From positions 248,001 to 312,000 of the forward strand of contig VIIQ02000647.1 of NCBI GenBank assembly GCA_007449985.2: a stretch of 64,000 nt of DNA. The letters run 5' to 3'. The first letter of the stretch is position 1. The number at the start of each line of letters is the position of its first letter. Position numbers and translations under genes: made by a program. Under the pieces are notes generated by a model, which was not told the origin of the DNA, did not search any database, and worked only from the letters and a program-made list of their open reading frames with translations. Of the stretch, positions 47,131-57,762 are shown piece after piece. The stretch comes from Desmodesmus armatus. Taxonomy: Eukaryota; Chlorophyta; Chlorophyceae; Sphaeropleales; Scenedesmaceae.

Positions 47131-47764
47131 ACGTAAGGTAGTTGAGGTATTACTAACTACCACCCACAGGCGCAATTATCTGAGCACACAAACGGTGTCG
47201 TCCACGAACGTTCTTCCAAACAGCCCTCAGACCCAACACGCACTGCAACCAAGCTTGGCATGGAGCTCAGCATTGATGATCTGCTGCAGCATTGATGATC
47301 TGCTGCAGCACTCAGCACTCAGCTGAAGCACACAGAATGGTCGCCGCACCAGTTCCGGACAAGTGGAAGAGACTGTTGAGCAAGGATGTCTTCGCTGGCT
47401 CCCATGTGGCGTCTGATCACGGTGCTGCTGTGAAGCAGCATGGTGGTTAACCACCAAACCTGTGCTGGCACAGTTGCAGCGGCCCCAAACGGGACAGCAA
47501 ACGGATCGCAAGTGTTGGTGTTTGCATTGTGTGCCTCCAGCATGCGGGTAGCTGTCTTGCGTCGGGCGGTTCGTCCCCTTCACATCCCATCAGACACAAT
47601 GCACAGATCTGCTGCATGAAGCGACACGTGGAGCTTGCATATGTCGTGCTACTTGCCATCTGTGAAGTCTAGGCATGCTTAAGAAGTGCATCCAAACCCA
47701 GGCTGTTGCTCCCTGTTTGTTGGACTGCTGTTGCTGCGTGGTTGTTGTGGTCCCAGGCCTGCAG
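47131..47764. other. Spacer, 5' exons of next gene not resolved
   Basis: No gene assigned. A 19-bp direct repeat (AGCATTGATGATCTGCTGC) occurs twice at about 47269-47308. One or more 5' exons of the gene starting at 47765 must lie here or further left, but I could not identify an ATG with a phase-matched donor. Confidence 0.35.
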
Positions 47765-48847
47765 AGATCGCCGTCCAACTGCTTGAGAAGCGCTTCTTGG
47801 CTGGCTTCAAGGTGTGGCTGGTATCAGCCATCGGAGTGGTGCTTGTCGCAGCAGCCTGTACACAGCTATGCTTCTTGGGTAAGTGGGATCTGCTGACTTG
47901 CGCAGCTGACAGCTGTTGATGTCTTTTGGCATGGGTCCCAGTCAAGTGCCATTGTGAATGTTTCTGACGGAATGATTGCATGACAGTAGCCACCCTGTGG
48001 CAGCTGGCAGCGCCCAGGCCTCGGCTGACAGACAAGTTACGTGGGGTCATGGCAGCTGCACTAAGCAAGTGTGCTTGTTGTGCTTGTCGCTGGACTGCAG
48101 AGCAACCGTGACCTCAAGATCTGGGCTGTTGGCAGCATCATCGGCAAGGGTCTGCTGGCTGTCCAGGTACGCAACACCTCTGGTTTTGCAGGACTCAGTT
48201 GCAGCAAGGCTAGCGTCAGCAGAGTGTGTTTTCCCAATGTTCAGGCTTGGGTGCCTGAAGGTGCTTTGAGCTCAGCAGCTGGCAAGCAACCTGATGGGCT
48301 GACAGTGTTACCTTTTGCTGTTGCCTGCTCTGCATGGTGATGGCCCCGCCAGCGTGGTGAACGTCTCTGTGGATCTGGTCAACCAAGGGCGGTTACGTCG
48401 TGATGACCTCAACAAGAAGCAGCTCAAGGTCAACCGTCAGTGGGGTTGGTGTGTCACAGCACCTGCCCCTGGCATCGTTGCGTCCTGCTAATTGGCAGCA
48501 CGGAGTACAGGGGGATCTCAAGCCCCGTCACCTTCATGGACTTGGTCCCAAGATCACATGCTGCAGGTGTGCAACCTCTTGGCTTGGGTTGTGCCCTGAA
48601 GTAGGTCAGAACAGCTGGGGTAACCCATAAGTTTTTGGTCAGGTTTGTTTGTATCTGCATGAGTCAGCACGGGCTGTTGAGTGCAGTCACTTGGACTGGT
48701 GCCTGTGCAATGCATGATGTTCAACACACGCTCGTCACACATACCCTGACAGGCACCCTGATGTCTCCTTGTGCAGGTCTCCTGTCCAATCGCTGGGCTG
48801 CTCGTGCACGACCCCGCAACTGGCATGGCATCAGCCTGCCAGACTGA
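47765..48847 (+). CDS. Unrecognised protein with one membrane segment (5' incomplete)
   Basis: Six phase-consistent exons: 47765-47878, 47987-48068, 48103-48166, 48306-48439, 48499-48566, 48777-48847, ending in TGA. They encode about 177 residues: EIAVQLLEKRFLAGFKVWLV leading into a hydrophobic helix (SAIGVVLVAAACTQL), then a basic stretch (RPRLTDKLRGVMAAALS), DLKIWAVGSIIGKGLLAVQ, ASVVNVSVDLVNQGRLRRDD, and a C-terminus rich in Arg/Trp (NRWAARARPRNWHGISLPD). I do not recognise a family. The acceptor at 48102 uses the second AG of CAGAG. An alternative exon from 48244 (AWVPEGAL) is open but does not keep phase. The 5' end is missing. That several exons stay in phase across five introns is the main evidence for a gene. 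Confidence 0.6.
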
Positions 48848-49604
48848 GCAGACTGCAGCAGCGGCATGAGTGGTTGCACGCTGAATGTGCACTGTCACAG
48901 TTGACCATGTTGGTCGATGGGCCTCACGTGCGTATTGTGCATGCACTGTTGGTTAGCATGCACTGTTGGTTAGTTGAGGCAACAAGTGGTCACTATGTGT
49001 TCAAACAGCTGTCTGTGTTTTGGTTGTGCGCAAATGTGCGTTGGTTAGTCAGCGCCCAAGTTGACAGCATGATTGGTATTTGCGCACCTTGTGGGTGTTG
49101 GCACAGGGGTGGGTTTTGCGTGTCAATTTGGGCACTGTCTTTGGTGTAGGTGCAGGAGGGGGCGGGCTGGACTCCACATGCTGATGCACGGGCTAGCTAT
49201 GGTGAGCATTGGGCTCACTGGCAGCTTTTGACTGTACAGGTTGGCTACTGTATAGGACAGATGCGGTGAAGCAGCAGCTGCATGACCTTCATCTTAGTAG
49301 TAGAGATGCAGGTGCATTTGTCGGTTGTGGTGGTGCAGCATGATGCTGGTGCATGCACCACTGCTGCATGATACTCCCTGTAATGCTACATCCCTGCATC
49401 CTGTGCAAATCAGTTGTTGTGTGGCGCATGTGAGCTTTGCACAGCACAACACGGCCATGTGCAAGTGGCAATCTATCTGAATGCATGCCGCGTCGCAGCA
49501 CACGTGAGCATGCAGCTGTAGCAGGCATGGCACACAGCAGAATACACAAATCTGGTGGCAGCAAAGCAGTATTATGCAGCTATTCAAAAGCAAAAAATGG
49601 CTGC
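48848..49604. other. 3' flank, non-coding
   Basis: No gene recognised. A TGTAA at 49379-49383 is a possible poly(A) signal for the upstream gene, about 530 nt past its stop. CACTGTTGGTTAG is repeated at about 48945-48973. Confidence 0.35.
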
Positions 49605-49773
49605 AGCATGTAAAGTCTTTGCCTGCTGTTACATGTAAACAGTTTTGTGCAGCAGTAAACCATCTGTAAACACTGCTTTACATTGTAAACACCATTACCC
49701 ATGAGGAAATGTTTTACGTTCCTTGGGCCAGGATGTAAAGACTTTACGACGTCGGTTTACACCATGTTTACAG
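49605..49773. repeat. TTTAC/GTAAA-rich island II, left half
   Basis: TGTAAA, GTAAAC, TTTACA and TTTACG occur about every 10-25 bp up to the left edge of the DIRS-like element. The pattern resumes at the element's right edge (54822), so the element appears to have split one island of about 380 bp. Confidence 0.7.
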
Positions 49774-49950
49774 GATTCAGGGCAGGTTGGTGCTTGTTAC
49801 AATGACACAACCAAAGACACCCGGCTCTCAATGTGGAGTAAGGTTGGGCAAATGACGGGCAAGCCCTGGATGTTGAGTAACCAACACCCATGGCTACCAA
49901 AGAGGTGGCCTGCTGGTCACTCAGTAGCCAGCAGGTCCCTTGCACACCCC
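49774..49950 (-). repeat. DIRS terminal repeat B2
   Basis: 177 bp, matching B1 at 50269-50445 essentially base for base. Begins GATTCAGGGCAGG; its outer edge abuts the TTTAC island. Confidence 0.85.
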
Positions 49951-50069
49951 GAACGACCACGAGCCGCATGCCAAGGCAACACCAACATGAAAAAGACAAA
50001 CCTGAGAAAGACATACATGCAAGGCCCACCAAGGCACCAAGAACCACAGACAGAGGGCGGGTGGGAGGG

Positions 50070-50445
50070 AACAATAACGAAAACTGGCTTGATGATCCAG
50101 GCTAGAAAATGCTTGCTGCAAACCAGCCACAAACCCCCATATGTAGTCAAGCAGAGTCAAAACTTCATGTCACAAAACCACACGCCTGGCAGCCCTCATC
50201 ATGCTGCCTGCCAAATCATACACCGTGTCCCTGGCCCCAAATCCCGTCCGCACAAAGTGTGCTTTTGAGATTCAGGGCAGGTTGGTGCTTGTTACAATGA
50301 CACAACCAAAGACACCCGGCTCTCAATGTGGAGTAAGGTTGGGCAAATGACGGGCAAGCCCTGGATGTTGAGTAACCAACACCCATGGCTACCAAAGAGG
50401 TGGCCTGCTGGTCACTCAGTAGCCAGCAGGTCCCTTGCACACCCC
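50070..50445 (-). repeat. DIRS internal junction A2+B1
   Basis: A2 (50070-50269) and B1 (50269-50445) meet at the sequence CTTTTGAGATTCAGGG. This reproduces the joined ends of the element as they would meet in a circle, the expected recombination site. Confidence 0.85.
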
Positions 50446-50492
50446 AACCATCCCCCAACCGTACACACATATTCTCCAATGCAGGAGCAGTC

Positions 50493-51536
50493 TCAAACAC
50501 TCTTGATGCCCTCCTGCATCTTGCGGCTGATAAGCCGCTTCTGCTCCTCAGACAGCCCCACATACAGCAACCAAGAATCTGACTGCCAGTCACCCTGAAT
50601 GCGGATGAAAACAGGGTGCACCCCACACTCAAAGGCCCAGGTGGCACCACCACGCCGAAGGGAGTGACCACCATACAGGGTTGGGTCCAAACCGCAGCCC
50701 TGCACCAGCTCTTTCAAACCCGATAACAGCTTGGTGTACGTCAGGGGGACATACACGCCGGCTTGAATGTGCCCAAATGCAGGAGCATCTGGGTCAGCTG
50801 GGTATCGGGAGAACAAACACAATAACCACGCATAGGGGTCAAGCATGTGGCCCTTCACACCCTGCAGAGTGATAACCTGCTCACGCTGGCGAAACTGGTT
50901 GGTCTTACTGGCCACTACTGTGATCTGCACACAGTAGCCCACAGGGTCAAACACAAAGTGCCGGCGGCGCAGCACCGCCATCGACACCTCAGCCAAGCTG
51001 ATCCCATCAACACACAGATGCCCTTTGCGAAAGAAACCAAAGAAACCCACCAGAATAGCACACCACAGGACCAGGGAAGGGCCTGTTGGGTTCAGCAAAC
51101 GGACAAATTGGATCAGCATGAGGGGGGTGATGGGCAGCTTGGGTCGCACCGCCGCGCCCAGAGTCCGCTTCATACCCCTCAGCACACGCGGCAACACCTG
51201 CCACTGCTGCCATATCCCAATATCCCAGCCCACTACCTTTAAGAAATATTTCCAACCCTTCAGATAATTCACTACTGCCCCAACTCCTGCGCTGCGCGCA
51301 AAGAAGACAGCAACCCAACACACCACCAGTTCCTGAGGCGCCCACAGTTGAGCGATCAGACCAAGCATGAGCAGTGCCCTTACTACATACTTGAGAGACT
51401 GTGTGTACTGCCCCAGCGTGGAAGGCGCCAGGTCCTGCTTGGCAAACTGCATTGCTTCCTCATGTAAGGCCAGCCGGGGCTGTGTGGGAGCTATGCCCGT
51501 TGGGAAGCCTGCAGATCCTGCAATGCAAGTGAACAC
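50493..51536 (-). CDS. DIRS tyrosine recombinase
   Basis: A ~347-codon frame ending at 50493. It has the N-terminal SAM-like core-binding segment (STLGQYTQSLKYVVRAL) and the catalytic domain with the Arg box GFFRKGHL, the H-x-x-R box GGHSLRRGGATW and the nucleophile Tyr in SWLLYVGL. This Arg/His/Arg/Tyr set is that of DIRS-type recombinases, which integrate the circular DNA. The upstream end has no ATG (51536 is GTG), and it overlaps the RT frame by about 45 nt, as is common in DIRS elements. It appears intact. Confidence 0.9.
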   Translation of the reverse strand: MFTCIAGSAGFPTGIAPTQPRLALHEEAMQFAKQDLAPSTLGQYTQSLKYVVRALLMLGLIAQLWAPQELVVCWVAVFFARSAGVGAVVNYLKGWKYFLKVVGWDIGIWQQWQVLPRVLRGMKRTLGAAVRPKLPITPLMLIQFVRLLNPTGPSLVLWCAILVGFFGFFRKGHLCVDGISLAEVSMAVLRRRHFVFDPVGYCVQITVVASKTNQFRQREQVITLQGVKGHMLDPYAWLLCLFSRYPADPDAPAFGHIQAGVYVPLTYTKLLSGLKELVQGCGLDPTLYGGHSLRRGGATWAFECGVHPVFIRIQGDWQSDSWLLYVGLSEEQKRLISRKMQEGIKSV

Positions 51537-53130
51537 CAGTCCGAATTGCCATCAGCTTTCCACTTGGAAAGAAGAGTATGCACCACATCCCAGGCTTGTC
51601 GGCTGAGTGCATCAGCCATACAGTTGGCTGCACCTGGTATGTGCTTCGCTCCCAGCCTAAACCGCTGAACAATCGAGGACGTGGCCAACTCTTTCAACCA
51701 GACAGACACACACATGGGCGGTGCATCGCCCTTCATAAACCAAGCAACCACCTGACTGTTATCAGTCCTGACACGCCAATAGTGACCAGCCATCCATGCC
51801 TCATACAGCCGGATGCACACAACGACAGCGTACATCTCCCAAATTGAGATATGTGCGGAGCACGGCGGCACATCGCTAAACATAGCCATCAGTTGGCGGT
51901 ACCCCAGCGAATTATAGGCACCCTGCAGCCATATGCCAATGCATGGTTCACCACTAGCGCCCGTCAGCGATGCATCTGTCTGGAACTCTGCCCACTTGAC
52001 GGGTACCGCGGGCAGGATTTGTTGGGCCCCATTAAGCAACGGGGCCACTTCCAGCCACCACTGCAACTCAGACCTCAAAAAACCAGACAATCTGACCCGA
52101 TGGTGCGGCTGCTTCAACCTCAGCATTGCTGTATGCAAATTGTGGCAGTATGTCCTGCCGGCATATATGACCCTACTCACCCACCTCAGAAAACCCAGCA
52201 GTCTCTCCAACTGCTTTCTAGACACCCTGGTGAGCTGCAGGATTTCTGAACAAGCCGCAGCCAACTTTGCAAGCTTGACAGGACATAAAGATACCGTCAT
52301 AGCCACTGAATCAATCTGCAAACCCAGAGACACCTTCTGCGTGGCAGGTGCCTCTGTCTTGCCAGGCCCTTGACTAAGGGCAAACCCCAAACCTTGTAAA
52401 AAGGAGCATGACTTAGACCAAATGTCATTGCACATCTCACGCTCAGGATGGACAAATGTGAAGTCGTCCATAACACCCACTACCCCCGGGCCAAAACGCT
52501 TCACCAAGACACGGCAGATTGCTGCTGAGAAACGACCAGCTACTTCCGGTGCCAGTCTATGCCCAAACTGCAAACGTGAGTCAATAAACACCTGCCCTGT
52601 GATATCTCTGAAACACTGCAGTGGCCAACACACAGGGTCCACTGGGAAATTCCGATAATATTCTTGAATGTCAATACCTGCCAACCAGCACCCTTGGGTC
52701 ACATGACTCAAAATGGTGTCAACCGATGCCCAAGGCAAATACAGATACTGCTGCATATCATTCAGTGACTTCCCTTGGGGAGCTGAACAGTCGTGAATGA
52801 TGCGCACAGCACCGCTCTTTTTGGGCACAGCGCCCAAAGGGTGTACCCAATGAGGTGCAAACCATGATGGGGCTGGGGCTATAAGCCCCCTGTGCATTTC
52901 AGAATCAAACACAAGTTGGCATTTCCCTGCCGCCTCCTCATAGGAGCGGTAGTTCTGGCTGACACACCGGGGGGTAAAGCACACGGGTGTGCCAATGCCA
53001 CCCCTTCAGACAAAACCCTTGACAAGAATGGCCAGTCAACATCATCCGCAAATGACTTCTCCCAAACCTTGACCGACAGAGGCCAACGACCCCTGAGGGA
53101 CTGCACAAAGCACTGATACTGATCAGGCAA
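51491..53130 (-). pseudogene. DIRS reverse transcriptase-RNase H, frameshifted
   Basis: The main frame (52984-51491) holds RT blocks: GAVPKKSGAVRIIHDCS, WLAGIDIQEYYRNF (palm Asp), LQFGHRLAPEV and the catalytic GVMDDFTFVH. Then comes DIRS RNase H with FQTDAS, SIWEMYAVVV, VRTDNSQVV and HIPGAANCMADALSR. The start of the RT domain (SYEEAAG and upstream PDQYQCFVQSLRG) is in another frame, so a frameshift near 52985-52995 and a TAG at 53131 break the ORF. Without these it would join the repeat-bearing frame upstream. Confidence 0.85.
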
Positions 53131-53979
53131 CTAACGCCACCATCCACTCATGTCTACTGCACTTGTTGCCAAGCTGGCGCAATGCACACGACCTGATGGC
53201 TCAGGCTGGATAGACCAGGACACATCCCACAACAAGGCATGCTCATCATGCAAACCCCACAGGTACTGAACCGTTGCTGCCTTACCAATGTCATCTAAGA
53301 GCTGCGCTCCAGGCAAGCCAACAGTACACCCCCGTGGCCCTTCAGATGGGCCGACGGCAGCATTCCTTGCATCAAAACCAGGTACACACTCATGCCGCCC
53401 AGCATCAGAGCTAGCAACAGCCTTGCTTGTCTCAGAATTAGGTGATAACAACTGCTGCCCAGCAACAGAACTGGTGACAGCCTTCCTGACGTCAGAACCA
53501 GGTCGAAACAACTGCTGCCCAGCATCAGAACTGGTGACAGCCTTCCTGGCATCAGAACCAGGTGAACACACTCGCTGCCCAGCATCAGAACTGGTGACAG
53601 CCTTCCTGGCATCAGAACCAGGTGAACACACTTGCTGCCCAGCGTCAGAACTGGTCACAGCCTTCCTGGCATCAGAACCAGGTGAACACACTTGCTGCCC
53701 AGCATCAGAACTGGTAACAGCTTCCCTGGCATCAGAACCAGGTGAACCCACTCGCTGCCCAGCATCAGAACTGGTAACAGCTTCCCTGGCGTCAGAACCA
53801 GGTACACACTGCTGCTGCCCAGTGACAGAACTGGAAGCAGCCACCAACCCACAAATGATACTGTCATAAGCAGCTGCGAGGTCGCTCAGACCCTGCAAGC
53901 TGCCGTCACTGGTTCTAAGAACCGCCTGCAAGTCAGTGTCACACACACAACCACAACCCCCATCCCTTTGCCGTGCCAA
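53131..53979 (-). CDS. DIRS Pol N-terminal/linker frame with 20-aa repeats
   Basis: A 282-codon frame ending in TAG at 53131, in the same frame as the first part of the RT region. It holds about eight 20-residue repeats of the GSDARKAVTSSDAGQQVCSP type, then GPRGCTVGLPGAQLLDDIGKA and a Trp-rich segment typical of what precedes DIRS RT. No ATG at its upstream end. Probably the N-terminal part of the Pol ORF; its function is unknown. Confidence 0.6.
   Translation of the reverse strand: MARQRDGGCGCVCDTDLQAVLRTSDGSLQGLSDLAAAYDSIICGLVAASSSVTGQQQCVPGSDAREAVTSSDAGQRVGSPGSDAREAVTSSDAGQQVCSPGSDARKAVTSSDAGQQVCSPGSDARKAVTSSDAGQRVCSPGSDARKAVTSSDAGQQLFRPGSDVRKAVTSSVAGQQLLSPNSETSKAVASSDAGRHECVPGFDARNAAVGPSEGPRGCTVGLPGAQLLDDIGKAATVQYLWGLHDEHALLWDVSWSIQPEPSGRVHCASLATSAVDMSGWWR
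53391..53830. repeat. 60-bp coding repeat in DIRS Pol, about 8 copies
   Basis: Units spaced 60 bp apart, marked by CCCAGCATCAGAACTGGT on the plus strand (near 53398, 53458, 53518, 53578, 53638, 53698, 53758, 53818). The plus-strand frame through it (193 codons) is a shadow. Confidence 0.9.
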
Positions 53980-53997
53980 CCTCAGTGGGCCTACCTC

Positions 53998-54702
53998 CTA
54001 GGCTTTTGTGCACTGGCTACCCCCATGGTCAGCCGCACCGCACAGCAGGCAGGTGTGACCCTTGGGTGCAAACTTGCAGGATGCCCTGCCACAGCTGCCG
54101 TGAACCCAGAAGTTGAGGCACAGGTCACTCTTGGTGACCCCTTCTGGGAGCTGGATGGACTCAAGCAGACTGCTATATGAGGTGAGGCCCCGCTCGCCCT
54201 TGGAGAAACCACCCTGCGCAGCCCACGCCTGCCGGGTACCACCCCTGCCGCTGCTGCTGCTGCTGCTGCCACCAGATGCACCAAAAGACATGCCTGCTGA
54301 AGAAGCCAGAGCCAGCTGCAGCTGTGCAGCAGCCATGCCGTGGATGAAGCTATCCAGGGCCCCATCACAAGCACCCCAACTGAAAACCTCCTGCGCCCCA
54401 GCCGCTAGCAGCACAGAGTTGCGCCGCCAGTGCTCCAAGCGCAGCGCACGATCAAGCTTTAGAAACTGCAGCCATACATGCTGCGGCTTACCCACATAGA
54501 CACGCGCTACGCGCTTCATGTACGGCATGAACTTGGTGGTGTAAGCGATGAGCTCACCCCCAGCCAAGTACCCTGCCGACATTACTGCAGACTGCAGTGC
54601 AAAGCAGGCCTCATCATACTCAACAATAACGAAAACTGGCTTGATGATCCAGGCTAGAAAATGCTTGCTGCAAATCAGCCACAAACCCCCATATGTAGTC
54701 AA
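53998..54702 (-). pseudogene. DIRS Gag-like ORF, N-terminally truncated
   Basis: The frame ends at 53998 and opens inside terminal repeat A1 without an ATG (54702 is TTG). It contains a helical Gag-like segment (ALQSAVMSAGYLAGGEL, VWLQFLKLDRALRLEHW), a Ser/Gly-rich linker, and a C-terminal pair of Cys/His motifs (CLNFWVHGSCGRASCKF and CLLCGAADHGGSQC) like nucleic-acid-binding knuckles. Gag proteins of the group are usually longer, and A1 joins the ORF mid-helix, so a deletion has probably fused A1 to the middle of gag. Confidence 0.7.
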
Positions 54703-54821
54703 GCAGAGTCAAAACTTCATGTCACAAAACCACACGCCTGGCAGCCCTCATCATGCTGCCTGCCAAATCATACACCGTGTCCCTGGCCCCAAATCCCGTC
54801 CGCACAAAGTGTGCTTTTGAG
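54622..54821 (-). repeat. DIRS terminal repeat A1
   Basis: 200 bp matching A2 (50070-50269) with one visible difference (CAAATCAGCC versus CAAACCAGCC). Its outer edge, CTTTTGAG, abuts the right half of the TTTAC island. Confidence 0.85.
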
Positions 54822-55030
54822 CACTTTCGCCAAACGACCTGTTTACAAGGGGTGAAAGGGACGTTTACACAGCTTTACGCAGCGTGTTTACACTTAGTTT
54901 ACACTGCGTCAATAGTTTACATCACCTACTGTGGTGCAAACAGTTTACGCCGCCCGTTGGAGTTTACGCAGCATGTACAGGCACTTTACCCGCGCTGCAG
55001 AACATTTACACCCCGCAACCAGGCGGTTTC
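54822..55030. repeat. TTTAC/GTAAA-rich island II, right half
   Basis: At least nine TTTAC motifs (GTTTACA, CTTTACG, GTTTACG) in about 190 bp, nearly all in one orientation, continuing the pattern interrupted at 49773. Confidence 0.7.
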
Positions 55031-57762
55031 TCCCGTAGTGTGATGTGCTGCTACCGTTCTCTGAACCTGCCATGGCGGATGGTGGGATGCACATGGTTAC
55101 TAAACTTGACAACTGAAGTGGCTGGAGACCAGCCTGTGGCTTGCACACGTCGAGCAAACAGCAAATTGGGGTCCCCTGGGTTTAAACCCCGGGCAGTCAA
55201 ACTTTGGCTGGTACGGTGTACTGAAGGGTAGTAAACCAGCGGATATGCTTGCAGTATACTTGCGGCTTTTGCATGTGCAATGTATCCATTCGTCGATGCT
55301 GCAGACACTGGTGTTGCCTGTCATATGTAAAGCCGCTGATATTCGTACGGGCATTTGCGTCCACGTATGATCACGCAGAGGCAAGTATGGCTCTGTTCAC
55401 TGCGCATGATACTCTAATCAAGGCGTTCGTCGATGGCAGGCCCTTCACTGCGCTGCGCTAATCCCGCCCACCCTTTCAGACAGCATGACACCCCACACGT
55501 ATCCACTGTAGTGATTCTACTCACTAGGGGTCATGTTTGCAGAAGTGCCCTCCTCGTGGCCAATTATGATCTATGGCAAACCAAGAGTGCCCTGTCAAGT
55601 TCTCAGCTCAAAATGTTGCCTAGCTGGTCGCTGGCAAGCGGTCAAAGTTGGGCACGTTTACGCGCGTCCAGCGTTGACCAGGTTTGACCGGGTTACACAC
55701 GCCCTTAAACATCTGCAAGACCACCGATGAGCCCAGAAAAAACAGCTTTGGATAGAGCTTGGAATGTTCTATGAGCTTAGCGCTGCAGGGCAAGCATAGC
55801 TGCACAGCATCTGGTACCTGTCCAAGGGGAGCACCCCCTACTGACTTGGAATTCCGCAGACTCGCAAGATGTGTTCTATACAGTGTCAACCAGCAGCCCA
55901 TGGTCGGCCATCACTGCATGCATGTGCACCACAGAGCAATTCAGCACCCACTAACACACCTTGACAGTGTGTACCCATGTTACTCAAGTCTGAAGTGGCA
56001 TGCCCTCACTAGCTGTTGGGCGGTGCCAGGCGAGCGACTCGCTGCTGCTGGTTAGTGTTTGCAATGCCCACAATCTATGACAGTGCCCGATCCCCTTGCT
56101 GTTGACGGGAGATTGCTTGGCCTCTGCTGCTGCAACAGCAAGGGCTTCTGGCTGCTGCTGGTGCTGCTTCTGTGTACACCCCTGTATGATCAGCAGCTAG
56201 GGCTGCTGCTCTTGCCCATACTGAGCGCTGCTGTGGACTGTAATTGCATGAGGATATATTAGGGGTGCTTTGGCAGCAGCATCAGAAGCACCCAGGGGTG
56301 GTATAAGCTGAGGGCGACTGTTGCAAAGCCTAGGTGTTAATACTAGGCCTGCAGATCAACGCTGGAAATGCTTTGAGGCTTCAAAACGTATCGTCGCTCG
56401 CACTCGTTCGGCTGAGACTTGGACAGGAGGTTGTTGCATGTGTAAGGAAGCGGCACAAGGATTCTTAGTTGTGATTGGGTATGATGGATTAGGGGTCTGG
56501 GTCTCTGAAGTCCAACCACCTTGCTAGAGACTACTGCGTGGGTTTGTACAATTAAACTGCGTCTACTGCACGTCGGGCAGCGCAAAACAATAATATCGCA
56601 ACATAACTGTTATACCATAACAAGCAGGCCGGGCTCTGTGGCCAGGCTTGTCGCCAGGTGCCTCTGCGCGGTCAACAAGCCTACGATGGGGTTCAATGGC
56701 GTTGACCGGGGTCAACGCTGGGTCAACGCTGGGCGAGTGGAATCACTACACTGGCACACCCCACAAGCTAGGCAGCACAATTAGCACAACTGGCTGTGTG
56801 ACATCTATACTATACAGCTCTTCCTGTGCAATTGCCCCCTGCTTGAGATGGCAAACATGCAACCCTGCTGGAGCAGGGCAGAATCGCAATCGGCAGCAAT
56901 ACTGCTGCCAGCTGTTGTCCCTGGTGCAGCGGGCATTGCCATGGCAACAAGAGCGACATGTTCTGCTGCTGCCGCTGCTGATGGTGATGATGGAGGTGCA
57001 GGCAGCCTTTTCACATGGCACAATGCATGTTGCACCTGTAGCCGTCGGTGAACACATGCTGGTGGCCCATACTGGCGAACTTATGCCAACATTGCAGACA
57101 CCTCAGCCATGCAAGATGCAAGCCTTGCAGATGCAGCTGGTCAAATACCCACACAAGCCCTCTTACAGAAACCAGCCCTCAAACACACACTCAGTAAACT
57201 GCCCATGGCATACTTGCCACCAGCAGCGGGCCAACTTTGCAAGTTGCCACAATCACCACAGGCACTGCCCCACAGGATGGTAACAACCCATCAACCGGCT
57301 GGACCTGCAGCAGCTGCTGCAATTGAGAAATGCGACCCAACCGCCTACAAAACTAGCCGACCCCTGGCTGCCACCAGCCAAGCCTGCTGCACCCCTGCCA
57401 TAGCAGCAGCCTATCGGCTGGGCCGGCCGCACCCCTGGTCCACCAGCAACTTGTACGCTGCTTGCCACTTGCCCCCTGTGCCGCTGCTGCTTCTACAGAG
57501 AAAGCCGACATCAGCCCTGGCATGCTGGCTGTACCACATCTTGTCAACTGCTTGCAAAGAGAGCAATCATTCCGAGCGGCATGCAACTGTTGCTGCTACT
57601 GCTGAGAAAGGTGACGCCTGCCCTCGCTGTGCACCGAGCTGCCACACCTGCCCAGCTGCACTCCCACGGCACCCGCTGGTCAGCTGTGCCCGCAGCTTCG
57701 AACCATACGCATCCCCTCTGTCGTGCCTGACAGGCCCCCATGCCTGAAGCGACAGCAGCTTG
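55031..57762. other. Non-coding region with possible long 3' UTR
   Basis: No gene recognised. The largest frame (plus, ATG 57109, 212 codons) is Ala/Pro/Cys-rich, has no domain and lies antisense to the likely 3' UTR of the minus-strand WD-repeat gene. GGTCAACGCTGGGTCAACGCTGGG near 56710 is a short direct repeat. GGGTTTAAACCC at 55178-55189 is a palindrome. Confidence 0.4.
57163..57167 (-). terminator. Candidate TGTAA poly(A) signal
   Basis: TTACA on the plus strand, so TGTAA in the sense of the WD-repeat gene, about 600 nt after its stop at 57763-57765. Confidence 0.3.

Larger units (their letters stand above)
49774..54821 (-). mobile_element. DIRS/kangaroo-like retroelement with split direct repeats
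   Basis: A ~5 kb element in minus orientation. Its 5' terminal repeat A1 (54821-54622, 200 bp) recurs internally as A2 (50269-50070). Its 3' terminal repeat B2 (49950-49774, 177 bp) recurs as B1 (50445-50269), which abuts A2. The order A1-genes-B1-A2-B2 is the split-direct-repeat layout of PAT/kangaroo DIRS elements, which integrate through a circular intermediate by a tyrosine recombinase. Coding order is Gag-like with zinc finger, RT-RNase H, tyrosine recombinase. No target-site duplication is expected or seen. Repeats differ at about one base in 200, so insertion is recent. The RT frame nevertheless carries a stop and a frameshift, and the Gag N-terminus seems lost. Confidence 0.88.

Noticed and set aside
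53288..53869. 193-codon plus-strand repeat frame
   Set aside because: Antisense shadow of the 60-bp repeats in the DIRS Pol frame.
55165..55195. T-arm-like CTGGG-TTTAAAC-CCCGG, possible tRNA or SINE
   Set aside because: No D-arm or anticodon arm upstream and no A-tail; more simply a palindrome around TTTAAA.
57109..57747. 212-codon plus-strand frame with ATG
   Set aside because: Antisense to the probable 3' UTR of the U5-40K gene, low-complexity composition, no domain.
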